Source: Cupriavidus taiwanensis LMG 19424
Lineage (GTDB): Bacteria; Pseudomonadota; Gammaproteobacteria; Burkholderiales; Burkholderiaceae
Assembly: GCF_000069785.1 (NCBI RefSeq)
Contig: NC_010530.1
Span: 2,164,001 to 2,228,000 of the forward strand
Length of the DNA stretch: 64,000 nt
Reading direction: 5' to 3'
The notes beneath the pieces are model-generated. The model ran no database searches and was not told the DNA's origin. It saw only the letters and a list, made by a program, of their open reading frames with translations. Of the stretch, positions 17,160 to 25,593 are shown one piece after another; the first letter of the stretch is position 1, and each line of letters begins with the position of its first letter. The position numbers and the translations under genes are program-made.

Positions 17160-18397
17160 TCCGCGCCTCCGCGCAGCACCACCACGCGCCGCCCTTTGCG
17201 CCGCCCATTGCGCCGCCCGCCCGGCATCGGCTGCACCAGCCGCGGCGCATGCGCCGGCAGCCAGCCTGCCCAGGCCGGGAAGCGGCGCAGGAAGTGGAAC
17301 ATCAGCGTCGCGCCGAGCGCGTCGAGGCGGCTGCGCGGAGACTTCAGCCCCGGCGGCACCGCGCGGCAGCGTGCGTCGATCAGCGTTTCTAGCCGGCTGC
17401 GCAGGTGGCGCGCAAAGGCTTCGTCGCGGATCACGAGATTGGCCTCGAGGTTCAGCGACAGGCTCAGCGGGTCGAGATTGCTCGAGCCGACCGTGGCCCA
17501 GCTGTCGTCCACCACCGCGACCTTGCCATGGAAGGGCCGCTCGACGTACTCCAGGATCTGCACGCCGGCGTCCTGCAGATGGGCGTAGAGCAGGCCGCCG
17601 GCGCGCGCCACCCACGGCATGTCAGGCTTGCCCTGCAACAGCAGCCGCACCCGTACGCCGCGCGCGGCGGCCTCGCACAGCGCATGCAGCAGCCGGTAGC
17701 CCGGCAGGAAGTACGCGTTGGCGATGATGACCTCGCGCCGCGCGAGGCGGATCGCGTCCAGGTAGGCGAATTCGATGTCGTTGCGGTGGCGGTGGTTATC
17801 ACGCGTGACCAGGCAGGCGCGTGCGGGATGCGTGCACGGATCCGGCGCCTCGTACCCGGCCAGCGGCCCGTCCAGCGACGGCGGGCACGCGCCTGGCATC
17901 GCGCGCGCCAGGAAGTCGTGGACGTGGCGCGCGAACGGTCCGCGGATTTCCACCGCATAGTCCTGCTTGGCCAGCGGCCCGAACCGGTACAGGTGCTGGG
18001 CGGAGAAATTGAGGCCGCCGACGAATGCCACTTCGGCATCGATGGCCACCAGCTTGCGGTGCATGCGGCGGAAGATATGCGTGCGCACGCCTAACAGCCG
18101 CGGCCGCGGCGAGAATGTGCAGAACTGCACGCCTGCGTCGACCAGCCCGGCGATGAATGCCGGCGACAGGTCATGCGAGCCGAAACCGTCCACTGTCAGG
18201 GCCACGCGCACGCCGCGGCGCGCCGCCGCGACCAGGGCCGCGTGCAATTTGTGACCTACCTCGTCTTCAAAAAGGATAAAAGTTTCCAGCAGTACGCTTT
18301 CGCGCGCGCGCGCAATCGCGTCGAACACGCACGGAAAATACTCCTCGCCGTTCTCCAGCAGGCGGAAGCGGTCGGAAGCGGACAGCAGCGGTGTCAT
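17156..18397 (-). CDS. clsB: Cardiolipin synthase B-type phospholipase D protein
   Basis: A 413-residue PLD-superfamily enzyme with two HKD catalytic motifs: HRKLVAID at 113-120 and HGKVAVVD at 290-297, each followed by a G-G/S-x-N element (VGGLN, VGSSN). ClsB forms cardiolipin from phosphatidylglycerol and phosphatidylethanolamine, or transfers phosphatidyl groups. There are no N-terminal membrane segments, as in ClsB and unlike ClsA. The true start is the ATG at 18397 (MTPLLSASD). The frame stays open far upstream, but that part is shadow sequence. The YbhP-like nuclease gene that accompanies it in enterobacteria is missing here. Confidence 0.85.
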   Translation of the reverse strand: MTPLLSASDRFRLLENGEEYFPCVFDAIARARESVLLETFILFEDEVGHKLHAALVAAARRGVRVALTVDGFGSHDLSPAFIAGLVDAGVQFCTFSPRPRLLGVRTHIFRRMHRKLVAIDAEVAFVGGLNFSAQHLYRFGPLAKQDYAVEIRGPFARHVHDFLARAMPGACPPSLDGPLAGYEAPDPCTHPARACLVTRDNHRHRNDIEFAYLDAIRLARREVIIANAYFLPGYRLLHALCEAAARGVRVRLLLQGKPDMPWVARAGGLLYAHLQDAGVQILEYVERPFHGKVAVVDDSWATVGSSNLDPLSLSLNLEANLVIRDEAFARHLRSRLETLIDARCRAVPPGLKSPRSRLDALGATLMFHFLRRFPAWAGWLPAHAPRLVQPMPGGRRNGRRKGRRVVVLRGGAE

Positions 18398-18450
18398 GGC
18401 CGGCAAATCGCCGCAAACACCATGCCAGCGAAAACCCCGCCACAACGCCG

Positions 18451-18807
18451 CTAGCGCCGGCGGTGGCTGCGCCGCCAGCGCGCCAGCGCGGCGGCGGCCA
18501 GCGCACCGGCCGCCACGCCGGCAACGAAGATTCCTACTGCCATGCCGTTCCACGGTCCCGCGGCAGCGTGCTCTGCACCGCCGCGGCCCAGCGGGGCAAG
18601 GGACTGCCAGTCGGCCGCGGTGAACTGCGTCATCGCGCGCGCACCATCGAGCCCGTACACGCAGACCTCGCCGCCCGGCAGCTTGCAAAAACGCGCTGGC
18701 GGACAACTGCGCAGAATGGCTTGCGTCTCGCCCTCGCCGCAGCGGGCGCCGGCGCTGCGCAGCACCTGCAGGGTGACGTCGGGATGCTTGGTCAGTTGCT
18801 CGGGCAT
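18451..18807 (-). CDS. Hypothetical protein with C-terminal membrane anchor
   Basis: I do not recognise the family. The 118-residue product (from MPEQLTKHPDV) has a soluble N-terminal part with four cysteines (AGARCGEG, RSCPPARFC, VCVYG) and then a single membrane helix near residues 87-108, ending in a basic tail WRRSHRRR. The cysteine spacing could support a small metal site or disulfides. It is 53 nt upstream of clsB on the same strand and probably co-transcribed. The topology (short basic tail inside) puts the cysteine part outside the cytoplasm. Confidence 0.6.
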   Translation of the reverse strand: MPEQLTKHPDVTLQVLRSAGARCGEGETQAILRSCPPARFCKLPGGEVCVYGLDGARAMTQFTAADWQSLAPLGRGGAEHAAAGPWNGMAVGIFVAGVAAGALAAAALARWRRSHRRR

Positions 18808-18985
18808 GGCAGCCTCCATGGCGGGGCACGCAGGGAACGCGCGCTTCTACAGCGTAGGCCTTATTCCGCCCGGGCATATCGCCATGCGTAATCGCTCGTT
18901 CGTCCTTTGGCTGCCTTTCCATACAATGGGTCGATGCCACGGCGCGACGCCGAGGCAGCCAACCAACATCAAAGGGGAGCATCCG

Positions 18986-19807
18986 ATGCAATACGGGAAA
19001 TTCGGCCTGGCAGCGCGCCTGGCAGCAGCCGTGCTGGCGCTGGGCGTGGTCCACGGCGCCGCCGCGGCCGATCCGGACAAGAAGGAAATCCGCTTCGGCG
19101 CCACCGCCGGCCCGTATGCCGACCAGATCCGCTATGGCGTCAAGCCGGTGCTGGAGCAGCGCGGCTACAAGGTCACCATCGTCGAGTTCAGCGACTACGT
19201 GCAGCCCAACCTGGCGCTGGCCGACGGCGCCATCGACGCCAACGCCTTCCAGCATGTGGCCTACCTGAAGAAATTCTCGGCCGACCGCAAGCTGGCCCTG
19301 AGCGACGTGATACAGGTGCCCACCGCGCCGATCGGCATCTACAGCCGCAAGCACAAGGCGCTGGCCGAGGTGAAGGCGGGCAACACCGTGTCGCTGCCGA
19401 ACGATCCGACCAACCTGGCACGTGCCATCGCCATCCTGCAGCAGATCGGCTGGGTCACGCTCAAGCCCGGCACCGACCCGATCCGCGCCAGCGAGCGCGA
19501 TATCGACGCCAATCCGCACAAGCTCAAGCTGGTCCAGCTCGAAGCCGCGCAGCTGCCGCGCTCGCTGGACGATGTCGACTATGCCTTCGTCAACGGCAAC
19601 TATGCGCTGGCCTCGGGCCTGAAGCTGACCTCGGCGCTGGCGCTGGAGAAGATTCCCGACTACTACATGAACCTGGTCGCGGTGAAGACCGCCGACCTGA
19701 ACAAGCCCTTCGTCAAGGACATCCGCGAGGCCTACCAGTCCGCCGAGTTCAAGGCGGTGACGCAACAGCGCTTCGCCGGCTTCGTGCCGCCGCCGTACCA
19801 GCGCTGA
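18986..19807 (+). CDS. metQ: MetQ-like methionine-binding protein (NlpA family)
   Basis: A 273-residue periplasmic binding protein of the NlpA/MetQ family. Diagnostic segments are EIRFGATAGPYADQI, VEFSDYVQPNLALADGAIDA, NAFQHVAYLKKF and ISLPNDPTN-like VSLPNDPTNLARA. The signal peptide ends about residue 27 (VVHGAAAA/DPDK) and has no lipobox, so this copy is soluble rather than a lipoprotein as in E. coli. AAAGGGGAGC precedes the ATG. No metN or metI lies next to it, so it must dock to a transporter encoded elsewhere. It binds methionine or a methionine-like sulfur compound. Confidence 0.87.
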   Translation: MQYGKFGLAARLAAAVLALGVVHGAAAADPDKKEIRFGATAGPYADQIRYGVKPVLEQRGYKVTIVEFSDYVQPNLALADGAIDANAFQHVAYLKKFSADRKLALSDVIQVPTAPIGIYSRKHKALAEVKAGNTVSLPNDPTNLARAIAILQQIGWVTLKPGTDPIRASERDIDANPHKLKLVQLEAAQLPRSLDDVDYAFVNGNYALASGLKLTSALALEKIPDYYMNLVAVKTADLNKPFVKDIREAYQSAEFKAVTQQRFAGFVPPPYQR

Positions 19808-19825
19808 GCGCCGCGGCAGGCCGGC

Positions 19826-19849
19826 AAGGCGCGCCCCGTGGCGCGCCTT
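19826..19849 (+). terminator. Terminator hairpin after metQ
   Basis: AAGGCGCGCC-CCGT-GGCGCGCCTT is a perfect 10-bp inverted repeat with a 4-nt loop, starting 18 nt after the metQ stop and followed by TCGCCTT. It has a short pyrimidine run rather than a true T tract. Confidence 0.65.
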
Positions 19850-19992
19850 CGCCTTGACTCCGGGGCCGGCATCGCACCGCCGCCCCGGATTGTTCTGGTT
19901 TTCTGGATGATCTATCCAGTCGCCGCCAATTTATTCCCCCTTGCGGCCCGCCTAAGCTGAAGCCTCCTTCGACGCATCCACAGGAGAGTTTC

Positions 19993-20766
19993 ATGGCTGA
20001 CCATTCCATCCGCGGCAAGGTCGCGCTGATCGCCGGCGGCGCCAAGAACCTGGGCGGGCTGATCGCGCGCGACCTGGCCGCGCAGGGCGCCCGCGCCATC
20101 GCCATCCATTACCACGGCGCGGCCTCGCGCGCCGACGCCGAGGCCACGGTCCAGACAATCCAGGCAACCGGCGCCCAGGCGGTGGCGCTGCAAGCGGACC
20201 TGACCCGCGCGGGCGCGGTCGAGCGCTTGTTTGCCGATGCCGTGGCCGCGGTGGGCCGTCCCGATATCGCCATCAATACGGTGGGCAAGGTGCTGAAGAA
20301 ACCGTTCGCCGAGATCAGCGAGGCGGAGTACGACGAGATGTCGGCGGTCAACGCCAAGAGCGCCTTCTTCTTCCTGAAGGAAGCCGGGCGCCACGTCAAA
20401 GACCACGGCAAGATCGTGACGCTGGTGACCTCGCTGCTGGGCGCGTTCACGCCCTTCTATGCCGCCTATGCCGGCACCAAGGCACCGGTCGAACACTTTA
20501 CCCGCGCCGCGGCCAAGGAGTTCGGCGCGCGCGGCATCTCGGTGACCGCGGTAGGACCCGGCCCGATGGATACGCCGTTCTTCTACGGCCAGGAAGGCGA
20601 CGATGCCGTGGCCTATCACAAGAGCGCGGCCGCGCTGTCGCCGTTCTCGCCGACGGGACTGACGCATATCGAGGACGTGGTGCCCTTTATCCGCCATCTG
20701 GTCAGCGACGGCTGGTGGATCACCGGCCAGACCATGCTGATCAACGGCGGCTACACGACCAAATAA
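19993..20766 (+). CDS. Short-chain dehydrogenase/reductase
   Basis: A 257-residue classical SDR. The nucleotide-binding glycine motif is GGAKNLGG at 15-22, the catalytic Ser is S147 and the YxxxK pair is Y159/K163 (FYAAYAGTK). The C-terminus GWWITGQTMLINGGYTT is typical. The substrate is not evident; the glycine motif GGAKNLG resembles 3-oxoacyl reductase-like and alcohol-oxidising SDRs. A LysR regulator gene follows 66 nt downstream on the same strand and may control it. CAGGAGAG precedes the start. Confidence 0.82.
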   Translation: MADHSIRGKVALIAGGAKNLGGLIARDLAAQGARAIAIHYHGAASRADAEATVQTIQATGAQAVALQADLTRAGAVERLFADAVAAVGRPDIAINTVGKVLKKPFAEISEAEYDEMSAVNAKSAFFFLKEAGRHVKDHGKIVTLVTSLLGAFTPFYAAYAGTKAPVEHFTRAAAKEFGARGISVTAVGPGPMDTPFFYGQEGDDAVAYHKSAAALSPFSPTGLTHIEDVVPFIRHLVSDGWWITGQTMLINGGYTTK

Positions 20767-20832
20767 GCCGCAGCGCCGCTCTGGTGCGCGCACGCATTGC
20801 AGGTATGCTTGCGCCATCGACGAGCGAGGCGT

Positions 20833-21741
20833 ATGGACAGATTCGACCAGTACCGCGTATTCCTGCAGGTGGCCGAAATGGGCAGCTTCATCAAGGCCGC
20901 GCATGCGCTCGGGTTGCCGCGCGCATCGGTGTCGGCGGCGGTGCAGGACCTCGAGGCCCAGGTCGGCGCGCGCCTGCTGCACCGGACCACGCGGCAGGTG
21001 CGGCTGAGCGCCGACGGGGCGCAATTGCTGGAGCGGCTGCGCCCGCTGCTGGCCGAGGTCGAGGATATCGACCAGCTGTTCCAGGCCGGCCAGCGCCAGG
21101 CCAGCGGGCGCCTGAACGTGGATATGCCCAGCCGCATCGCGCGCCGGCTGGTGGCACCGGCGCTGCCCGCACTGCTGCGGCGCCATCCGCGGCTGCAGCT
21201 GTCGCTCGGTTCCAGCGATCGCGCCATCGACCTGGTGCAGGAGGGCGTGGACTGTGCGGTGCGCTTCGGCATGCTGGCCGACAGCAGCCTGGTGGTGCGG
21301 CCGCTGGGCCGGATCGCGCTGGTCAACTGCGCCAGCCCGGCCTACCTGCGCGAACACGGCGAGCCCCGTGATCCGGCCGACCTGCGCCGCGGCCACCTCG
21401 CGGTTGGCTACGCCAGCCCCCGCACCGGGCGCGACTTGCCATGGGAATTCGTGGATACCGATGGCAGCGCGCACGGGGCCGACGTGGCAACGCGCGTCTC
21501 GGTCAACAATGCCGAAAGCTACATCGCCTGCTGCCTCGCCGGCATCGGGATGATCCAGATTCCGCGCTTCGACGTGCAGCACCTGCTCGACACCGGACAG
21601 CTGCTGGAAATCATGCCCGACTGGCGCCCGGCGAGCATGCCGGTGTCGCTGCTCTATCCCCACCGCCGCCAGCGGTCGCAACGGCTCGCGGTCTTCCTCG
21701 AGTGGTTCCGCGCGCTGATGCAGCCGCACCTGGAAGGCTGA
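20833..21741 (+). CDS. LysR-type transcriptional regulator
   Basis: A 302-residue LysR-type regulator. The N-terminal winged HTH (MDRFDQYRVFLQVAEMGSF, recognition helix around LPRASVSAAVQDLEAQVG) is followed by a full effector-binding domain (LNVDMPSRIARRLVAPALPA). Length is normal for the family. The start at 20833 is set by the family's usual MDRF-type opening; the upstream extension is not LysR-like. It lies downstream of the SDR gene rather than divergent from it, so the usual LysR/target arrangement is absent. The inducer is unknown. Confidence 0.85.
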   Translation: MDRFDQYRVFLQVAEMGSFIKAAHALGLPRASVSAAVQDLEAQVGARLLHRTTRQVRLSADGAQLLERLRPLLAEVEDIDQLFQAGQRQASGRLNVDMPSRIARRLVAPALPALLRRHPRLQLSLGSSDRAIDLVQEGVDCAVRFGMLADSSLVVRPLGRIALVNCASPAYLREHGEPRDPADLRRGHLAVGYASPRTGRDLPWEFVDTDGSAHGADVATRVSVNNAESYIACCLAGIGMIQIPRFDVQHLLDTGQLLEIMPDWRPASMPVSLLYPHRRQRSQRLAVFLEWFRALMQPHLEG

Positions 21742-21753
21742 GCGCAGGCCCGC

Positions 21754-21776
21754 GCGCGCACTGCCGCAGTGTGCGC
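21754..21776 (+). terminator. Hairpin after LysR gene
   Basis: GCGCGCACTGC and GCAGTGTGCGC pair over 11 positions (one G-U) with a minimal loop, beginning 12 nt after the LysR stop. A strong stem without a T tract; a plausible transcript end ahead of the 2-oxoacid dehydrogenase operon. Confidence 0.5.
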
Positions 21777-21906
21777 AGCAAGACAATTTCGCGCGGCGCC
21801 GGCCGCGCAAATGCCCTACACTCAAGCTCAAGTCCCCCGCGCCCAAAAAGCACGGCAGGGATCACAACGCGATCATGCCGCGGAGGGCTGCGAAGATCCT
21901 CGCCCC

Positions 21907-21920
21907 GATCCGCGCGGATC
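21907..21920. promoter_or_regulatory. 14-bp perfect palindrome upstream of E1 alpha
   Basis: GATCCGCGCGGATC is a perfect 14-bp palindrome located 31 nt before the ATG of the dehydrogenase E1 alpha gene. It could be an operator near the transcription start or part of a leader hairpin. No regulator can be named. Confidence 0.35.
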
Positions 21921-21951
21921 CTGTCGAGACAACCGCATCGAGAGACCTGCC

Positions 21952-23037
21952 ATGTCCACGGTTGCGCGCTTTGAGATCGGCTATACCCGCTACCTTGCCC
22001 CACCGGGCGACACCTCTCCCACCACTGCTCCCCCTCCCCCGTTCGCCAGCGACCCTGACGCGCTGGTGCCGCTGTACCAGGCGATGGTGCTGACGCGCCA
22101 GTTCGACCTGAAGGCCATAGCGCTGCAACGCACCGGCAAGATCGGCACGTTCGCGTCGGCGCTGGGCCAGGAGGCCATCGGCGTGGGCGTGGCCTGCGCC
22201 ATGCGGCCGGAGGATGTGCTGGTGCCCTCTTACCGCGACCACGCGGCGCAGTTTGTCCGCGGCGTCACGATGACCGAGAGCCTGCTCTACTGGGGTGGCG
22301 ACGAGCGCGGCAGCGGCTTTGCCGCGGCGCCGCATGACTTTGCCAACTGCGTGCCGATCGGCACGCAGGTGTGCCACGCGGCCGGCGCGGCCTACGCGTT
22401 CCGGCTGCGCGGCGAGCCGCGCGTGGCAGTCTGCCTGCTGGGCGACGGCGGCACCTCCAAGGGCGACTTCTATGAAGGCATGAACATGGCCGGCGCGTGG
22501 CGCGCGCCGCTGGTGATCGTGATCAACAACAACCAGTGGGCCATCTCGATGCCGCGCAGCGCCCAGACCGCGGCGCAGACGCTGGCGCAGAAGGCGATTG
22601 CCGCGGGCATCCCGGGCGAGCAGGTCGACGGCAACGACGTGGTCGCGGTGCGCCACCGCGTCGGCGAAGCGATCGCGCGCGCCCGCGATGGCGGCGGCCC
22701 CGCGCTGATCGAGGCCATCACCTACCGGCTGGGCGACCACACCACCGCCGACGATGCCTCGCGCTACCGCGACGAGGCCAGCGTCAAGGCACACTGGCAG
22801 CACGAACCGCTGTTGCGCCTGCGCACCCACCTGCTGGCCCTGCATGCCTGGGATGCGGCGCGCGAAGAGGCGTTGGTCAAGGCGTGCTCGCAGCAGGTGG
22901 CGCAGGCGGTCGAGACCTACCTGGCCATGCCGCCGCCAGACCCGGCCGCGATGTTCGACTGCCTGTACGCGGCCATGCCGGCCGAACTGCAGGCGCAGCT
23001 GGAGATCGCGCGGCGCTTCCCGGCGCAGCACGGCTAG
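21952..23037 (+). CDS. 2-oxoacid dehydrogenase E1 alpha (pyruvate-type)
   Basis: A 361-residue thiamine-diphosphate-dependent E1 alpha subunit. The ThDP/Mg motif runs from GDGG (164-167) to NNNQ (192-195), and the substrate channel segment PSYRDHAAQF is at about 92-101. Decarboxylates a 2-oxoacid and passes the acyl group to E2 lipoate with E1 beta. Similarity is to the heterotetrameric PdhA/branched-chain group, not the homodimeric AceE, so pyruvate, acetoin or branched-chain oxoacids are all possible. AGAGAC precedes the start at 21952. First gene of a three-gene set. Confidence 0.85.
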   Translation: MSTVARFEIGYTRYLAPPGDTSPTTAPPPPFASDPDALVPLYQAMVLTRQFDLKAIALQRTGKIGTFASALGQEAIGVGVACAMRPEDVLVPSYRDHAAQFVRGVTMTESLLYWGGDERGSGFAAAPHDFANCVPIGTQVCHAAGAAYAFRLRGEPRVAVCLLGDGGTSKGDFYEGMNMAGAWRAPLVIVINNNQWAISMPRSAQTAAQTLAQKAIAAGIPGEQVDGNDVVAVRHRVGEAIARARDGGGPALIEAITYRLGDHTTADDASRYRDEASVKAHWQHEPLLRLRTHLLALHAWDAAREEALVKACSQQVAQAVETYLAMPPPDPAAMFDCLYAAMPAELQAQLEIARRFPAQHG

Positions 23038-23095
23038 CCGCTGGCGGCGCCGCGCGCGCACTCCTACCTCGACCCGGTCCCACAGCGAGCGAACC

Positions 23096-24073
23096 ATGGC
23101 GGAAATCAATCTGGTCGAAGCAGTCAACCTGGCGCTGGCCCATGCGCTGGAGCACGATCCCGATGTGCTGCTGCTGGGCGAGGACATCGGCGTCAACGGC
23201 GGCGTGTTCCGCGCCACCGTGGGCCTGCAGGCGCGCTTCGGCGCCGCGCGCGTCATGGATACGCCGCTGGCCGAAGGCGGCATCGTCGGCGCGGCGATCG
23301 GCATGGCGGCGATGGGGCTCAAGCCCGTGGCCGAGATTCAGTTCACCGGCTTTATCTACCCGGCGGTGGATCACATCATCAACCACGCCGGGCGTATGCG
23401 CCACCGCACGCGCGGGCGGCTGACCTGCCCGCTGGTGGTGCGCTCGCCGTGCGGCGCGGGCATCCACGCACCCGAGCACCACTCCGAAAGCCCGGAGGCG
23501 ATGTTCGCCCACATGCCTGGCATCCGCGTGGTCGTGCCGTCATCGCCGGCGCGCGCGTACGGGCTGCTGCTGGCGGCGATCGCCGACCCAGACCCGGTCA
23601 TCTTCCTCGAGCCCACGCGGCTGTACCGCCTGTTCCGCCAGGAAGTGGCCGACGACGGCGCGGCGCTGCCGCTCGATACCTGCTTCACCTTGCGCGAAGG
23701 CAGCGACATCACGCTGGTGAGCTGGGGCGCGATGGTGCAGGAGACGCTCGCCGCCGCCGACGCGCTCGCCGCGGAAGGCGTTACCGCGACTGTGATCGAC
23801 GTGGCCACGCTCAAGCCGCTGGACATGCAGACCATCCTGGATGCGGTTTCGCGCACCGGCCGCTGCGTGATCGTGCACGAGGCGCCGCGCACCGCCGGCT
23901 TCGGCGCCGAGATCGCGGCGCAGCTGGCCGATGCGGGGTTGTACTCGCTGGCCGCGCCGGTGCAGCGCGTGACCGGCTTCGATACCGTGGTGCCGCTGGC
24001 GCGGCTGGAGTACACCTACCTGCCCGGTGTCGCGCGCATCGTCGATGCCGCGCGCAGGGCGCTGGCGGCGTAG
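23096..24073 (+). CDS. 2-oxoacid dehydrogenase E1 beta (pyruvate-type)
   Basis: A 325-residue E1 beta subunit starting MAEINLVEAVNLALAHAL. Characteristic segments are VLLLGEDIGVNGGVFRAT, the DTPLAEGGIVGAAIGMA loop and the ESPEAMFAHMPGI region (SPE...H...PG) that contacts the cofactor and E2. The C-terminal domain with VIDVATLKPLD is intact. It begins 58 nt after E1 alpha and 45 nt before E2. Forms the alpha2beta2 E1 heterotetramer with the upstream product. Confidence 0.87.
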   Translation: MAEINLVEAVNLALAHALEHDPDVLLLGEDIGVNGGVFRATVGLQARFGAARVMDTPLAEGGIVGAAIGMAAMGLKPVAEIQFTGFIYPAVDHIINHAGRMRHRTRGRLTCPLVVRSPCGAGIHAPEHHSESPEAMFAHMPGIRVVVPSSPARAYGLLLAAIADPDPVIFLEPTRLYRLFRQEVADDGAALPLDTCFTLREGSDITLVSWGAMVQETLAAADALAAEGVTATVIDVATLKPLDMQTILDAVSRTGRCVIVHEAPRTAGFGAEIAAQLADAGLYSLAAPVQRVTGFDTVVPLARLEYTYLPGVARIVDAARRALAA

Positions 24074-24118
24074 GGCCCCGGCGGCAACCGGACCGTTCAA
24101 GCTAGCCAAGGAGGACCG

Positions 24119-25237
24119 ATGCGAGTCTTCAAGCTGCCCGACCTGGGCGAAGGCCTGCAGGAGGCCGAGATCGTGGCCTGGCACGTCAAGACCGGCGACA
24201 CGGTCGCGGCGGACCAGCCGCTGCTGTCGGTGGAGACCGCCAAGGCGATCGTCGAAATCCCGTCGCCTTATGCCGGCAGCATCGGCAAGCTGTTTGCGCA
24301 GCCGGGCGACATCGTGCACCTGGGCGCGCCGCTGGTGGGTTTCGAGGGCGCCGGCGAAGATGCCGACGCCGGCACCGTGGTGGGCTCGGTCCAGGTCGGC
24401 ACGCACGTGGCCAGCGAAGCCGCGCCGCCCGGCACCGCCGCGCCCGCTGCGGGGATGGCCGCGCGCATCAAGGCGACGCCGGCGGTCCGTGCGCTGGCGC
24501 GCCGGCTCGGCGTGGACCTGGCCATGGCCACCGCCTCGGGTCCCGAGGGCGTGGTCACCGCCGCCGACGTGGAACGGGTCGCCGCCACGCTGAAGGACCT
24601 CGGCGCGCCCGAAGAACTGCGCGGCGTGCGCCGCGCGATGGCGCAGAACATGGCGCGTGCGCAGGCCGAAGTCGCCGCCGCTACCGTGATGGACGATGCC
24701 GACATCCACGCCTGGCCGGCCGGCGCCGATGTCACCATCCGGCTGGTGCGCGCGCTGGTGGCCGGCTGCCGCGCCGAACCGGGGCTCAATGCGTGGTATG
24801 AAGGACAAACCGGACGCCGCCACGTGCTGAAGAAGATCGACGTCGGCATTGCCGCCGACCTGCCCGAGGGCCTGTTCGTGCCGGTGCTGCGCGATGTCGG
24901 CAACCGCGACGCCGCCGACCTGCGCCACGGGCTCGACCGCATGCGCGCCGACATCCGCGCGCGCACCATCGCCCCCGAGGAGATGCGCGGCAACACCATC
25001 ACGCTGTCCAACTTCGGCATGATCGCCGGGCGCTATGCGGCGCCGATCGTGGTGCCGCCCACCGTGGCGATCCTGGGTGCCGGGCGCGTGCGCGACGCAG
25101 TGGTCGCGGCCGGCGGCGTGCCCGCGGTGCACCGGGTCATGCCGCTGAGCCTGACCTTCGACCACCGCGTGGTGACGGGCGGAGAGGCCGCGCGCTTCCT
25201 GGCGGCGGTGATCGCGGATCTGGAGATGGCGGAGTAA
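24119..25237 (+). CDS. 2-oxoacid dehydrogenase E2 acyltransferase
   Basis: A 372-residue dihydrolipoamide acyltransferase with one lipoyl domain (lipoylated K42 in SVETAKAIVEIPSP), a Pro/Ala linker, a peripheral-subunit-binding domain (about 118-158, ATPAVRALARRLGVDL) and a catalytic core. The active-site histidine is H349, but the usual HxxxDG is HRVVTGG: the aspartate position is Thr353. Many inactive or variant E2s differ here, although a Thr variant recurs in some proteobacterial E2s. No E3 (lipoamide dehydrogenase) gene is present nearby, so E3 must be shared. AAGGAGGACC precedes the start. Confidence 0.85.
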   Translation: MRVFKLPDLGEGLQEAEIVAWHVKTGDTVAADQPLLSVETAKAIVEIPSPYAGSIGKLFAQPGDIVHLGAPLVGFEGAGEDADAGTVVGSVQVGTHVASEAAPPGTAAPAAGMAARIKATPAVRALARRLGVDLAMATASGPEGVVTAADVERVAATLKDLGAPEELRGVRRAMAQNMARAQAEVAAATVMDDADIHAWPAGADVTIRLVRALVAGCRAEPGLNAWYEGQTGRRHVLKKIDVGIAADLPEGLFVPVLRDVGNRDAADLRHGLDRMRADIRARTIAPEEMRGNTITLSNFGMIAGRYAAPIVVPPTVAILGAGRVRDAVVAAGGVPAVHRVMPLSLTFDHRVVTGGEAARFLAAVIADLEMAE

Positions 25238-25397
25238 GTAAGACTACTGGTTTTGCCAGCACCCGCTGTGTGCTCCCCCTCCCGCAGCCGGGAGCGGGGC
25301 GCAGACCGCCGGTGTACCGAAGCCCTGCGGCAGCGCTGTATATAATGCCCATCCAATCGCCGCCGCCATCTCCGGCCCCGGACCGCCGCACACCCTC

Positions 25398-25592
25398 ATG
25401 GAATCCAAGACCGCCCGCCTGACCATCCTGATCGATCCGGTGAAGAAGAAGGCCTTTGAAACGCTGTGCGCCGCGCAGGACCTGACGCCGTCGCAGGTGG
25501 TGCGCCAGCTGATCCGCGATTACCTGGCGCAGCATGGCGTGGATTACGCCACCAAGCCCAGGCCGGCGGGCGGCACGCGCCAGAAGAAGTAA
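25398..25592 (+). CDS. Ribbon-helix-helix (CopG-like) small DNA-binding protein
   Basis: A 64-residue basic protein (MESKTARLTILIDPVKKKAF) with the ribbon-helix-helix layout: a beta strand ARLTILID, helix 1 PVKKKAFETLCAAQ, a turn, and helix 2 TPSQVVRQLIRDYLAQHG. Such proteins are dimeric DNA-binding repressors or antitoxins. No toxin gene follows: the next gene is convergent and ends only 1 nt away. Likely a free-standing regulator, targets unknown. The leader contains a hairpin of the CTCCCG repeat type at 25279-25294. Confidence 0.65.
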   Translation: MESKTARLTILIDPVKKKAFETLCAAQDLTPSQVVRQLIRDYLAQHGVDYATKPRPAGGTRQKK

Positions 25593-25593
25593 C

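Noticed and set aside
17156..19765. 869-residue minus-strand frame containing the ClsB sequence
   Set aside because: Only residues after the ATG at 18397 resemble ClsB. The N-terminal 450 residues run antisense through metQ and the small hypothetical gene.
25398..25592. Ribbon-helix-helix protein as a type II antitoxin
   Set aside because: No toxin-sized gene is adjacent on the same strand; the neighbours are the E2 gene and a convergent transporter.
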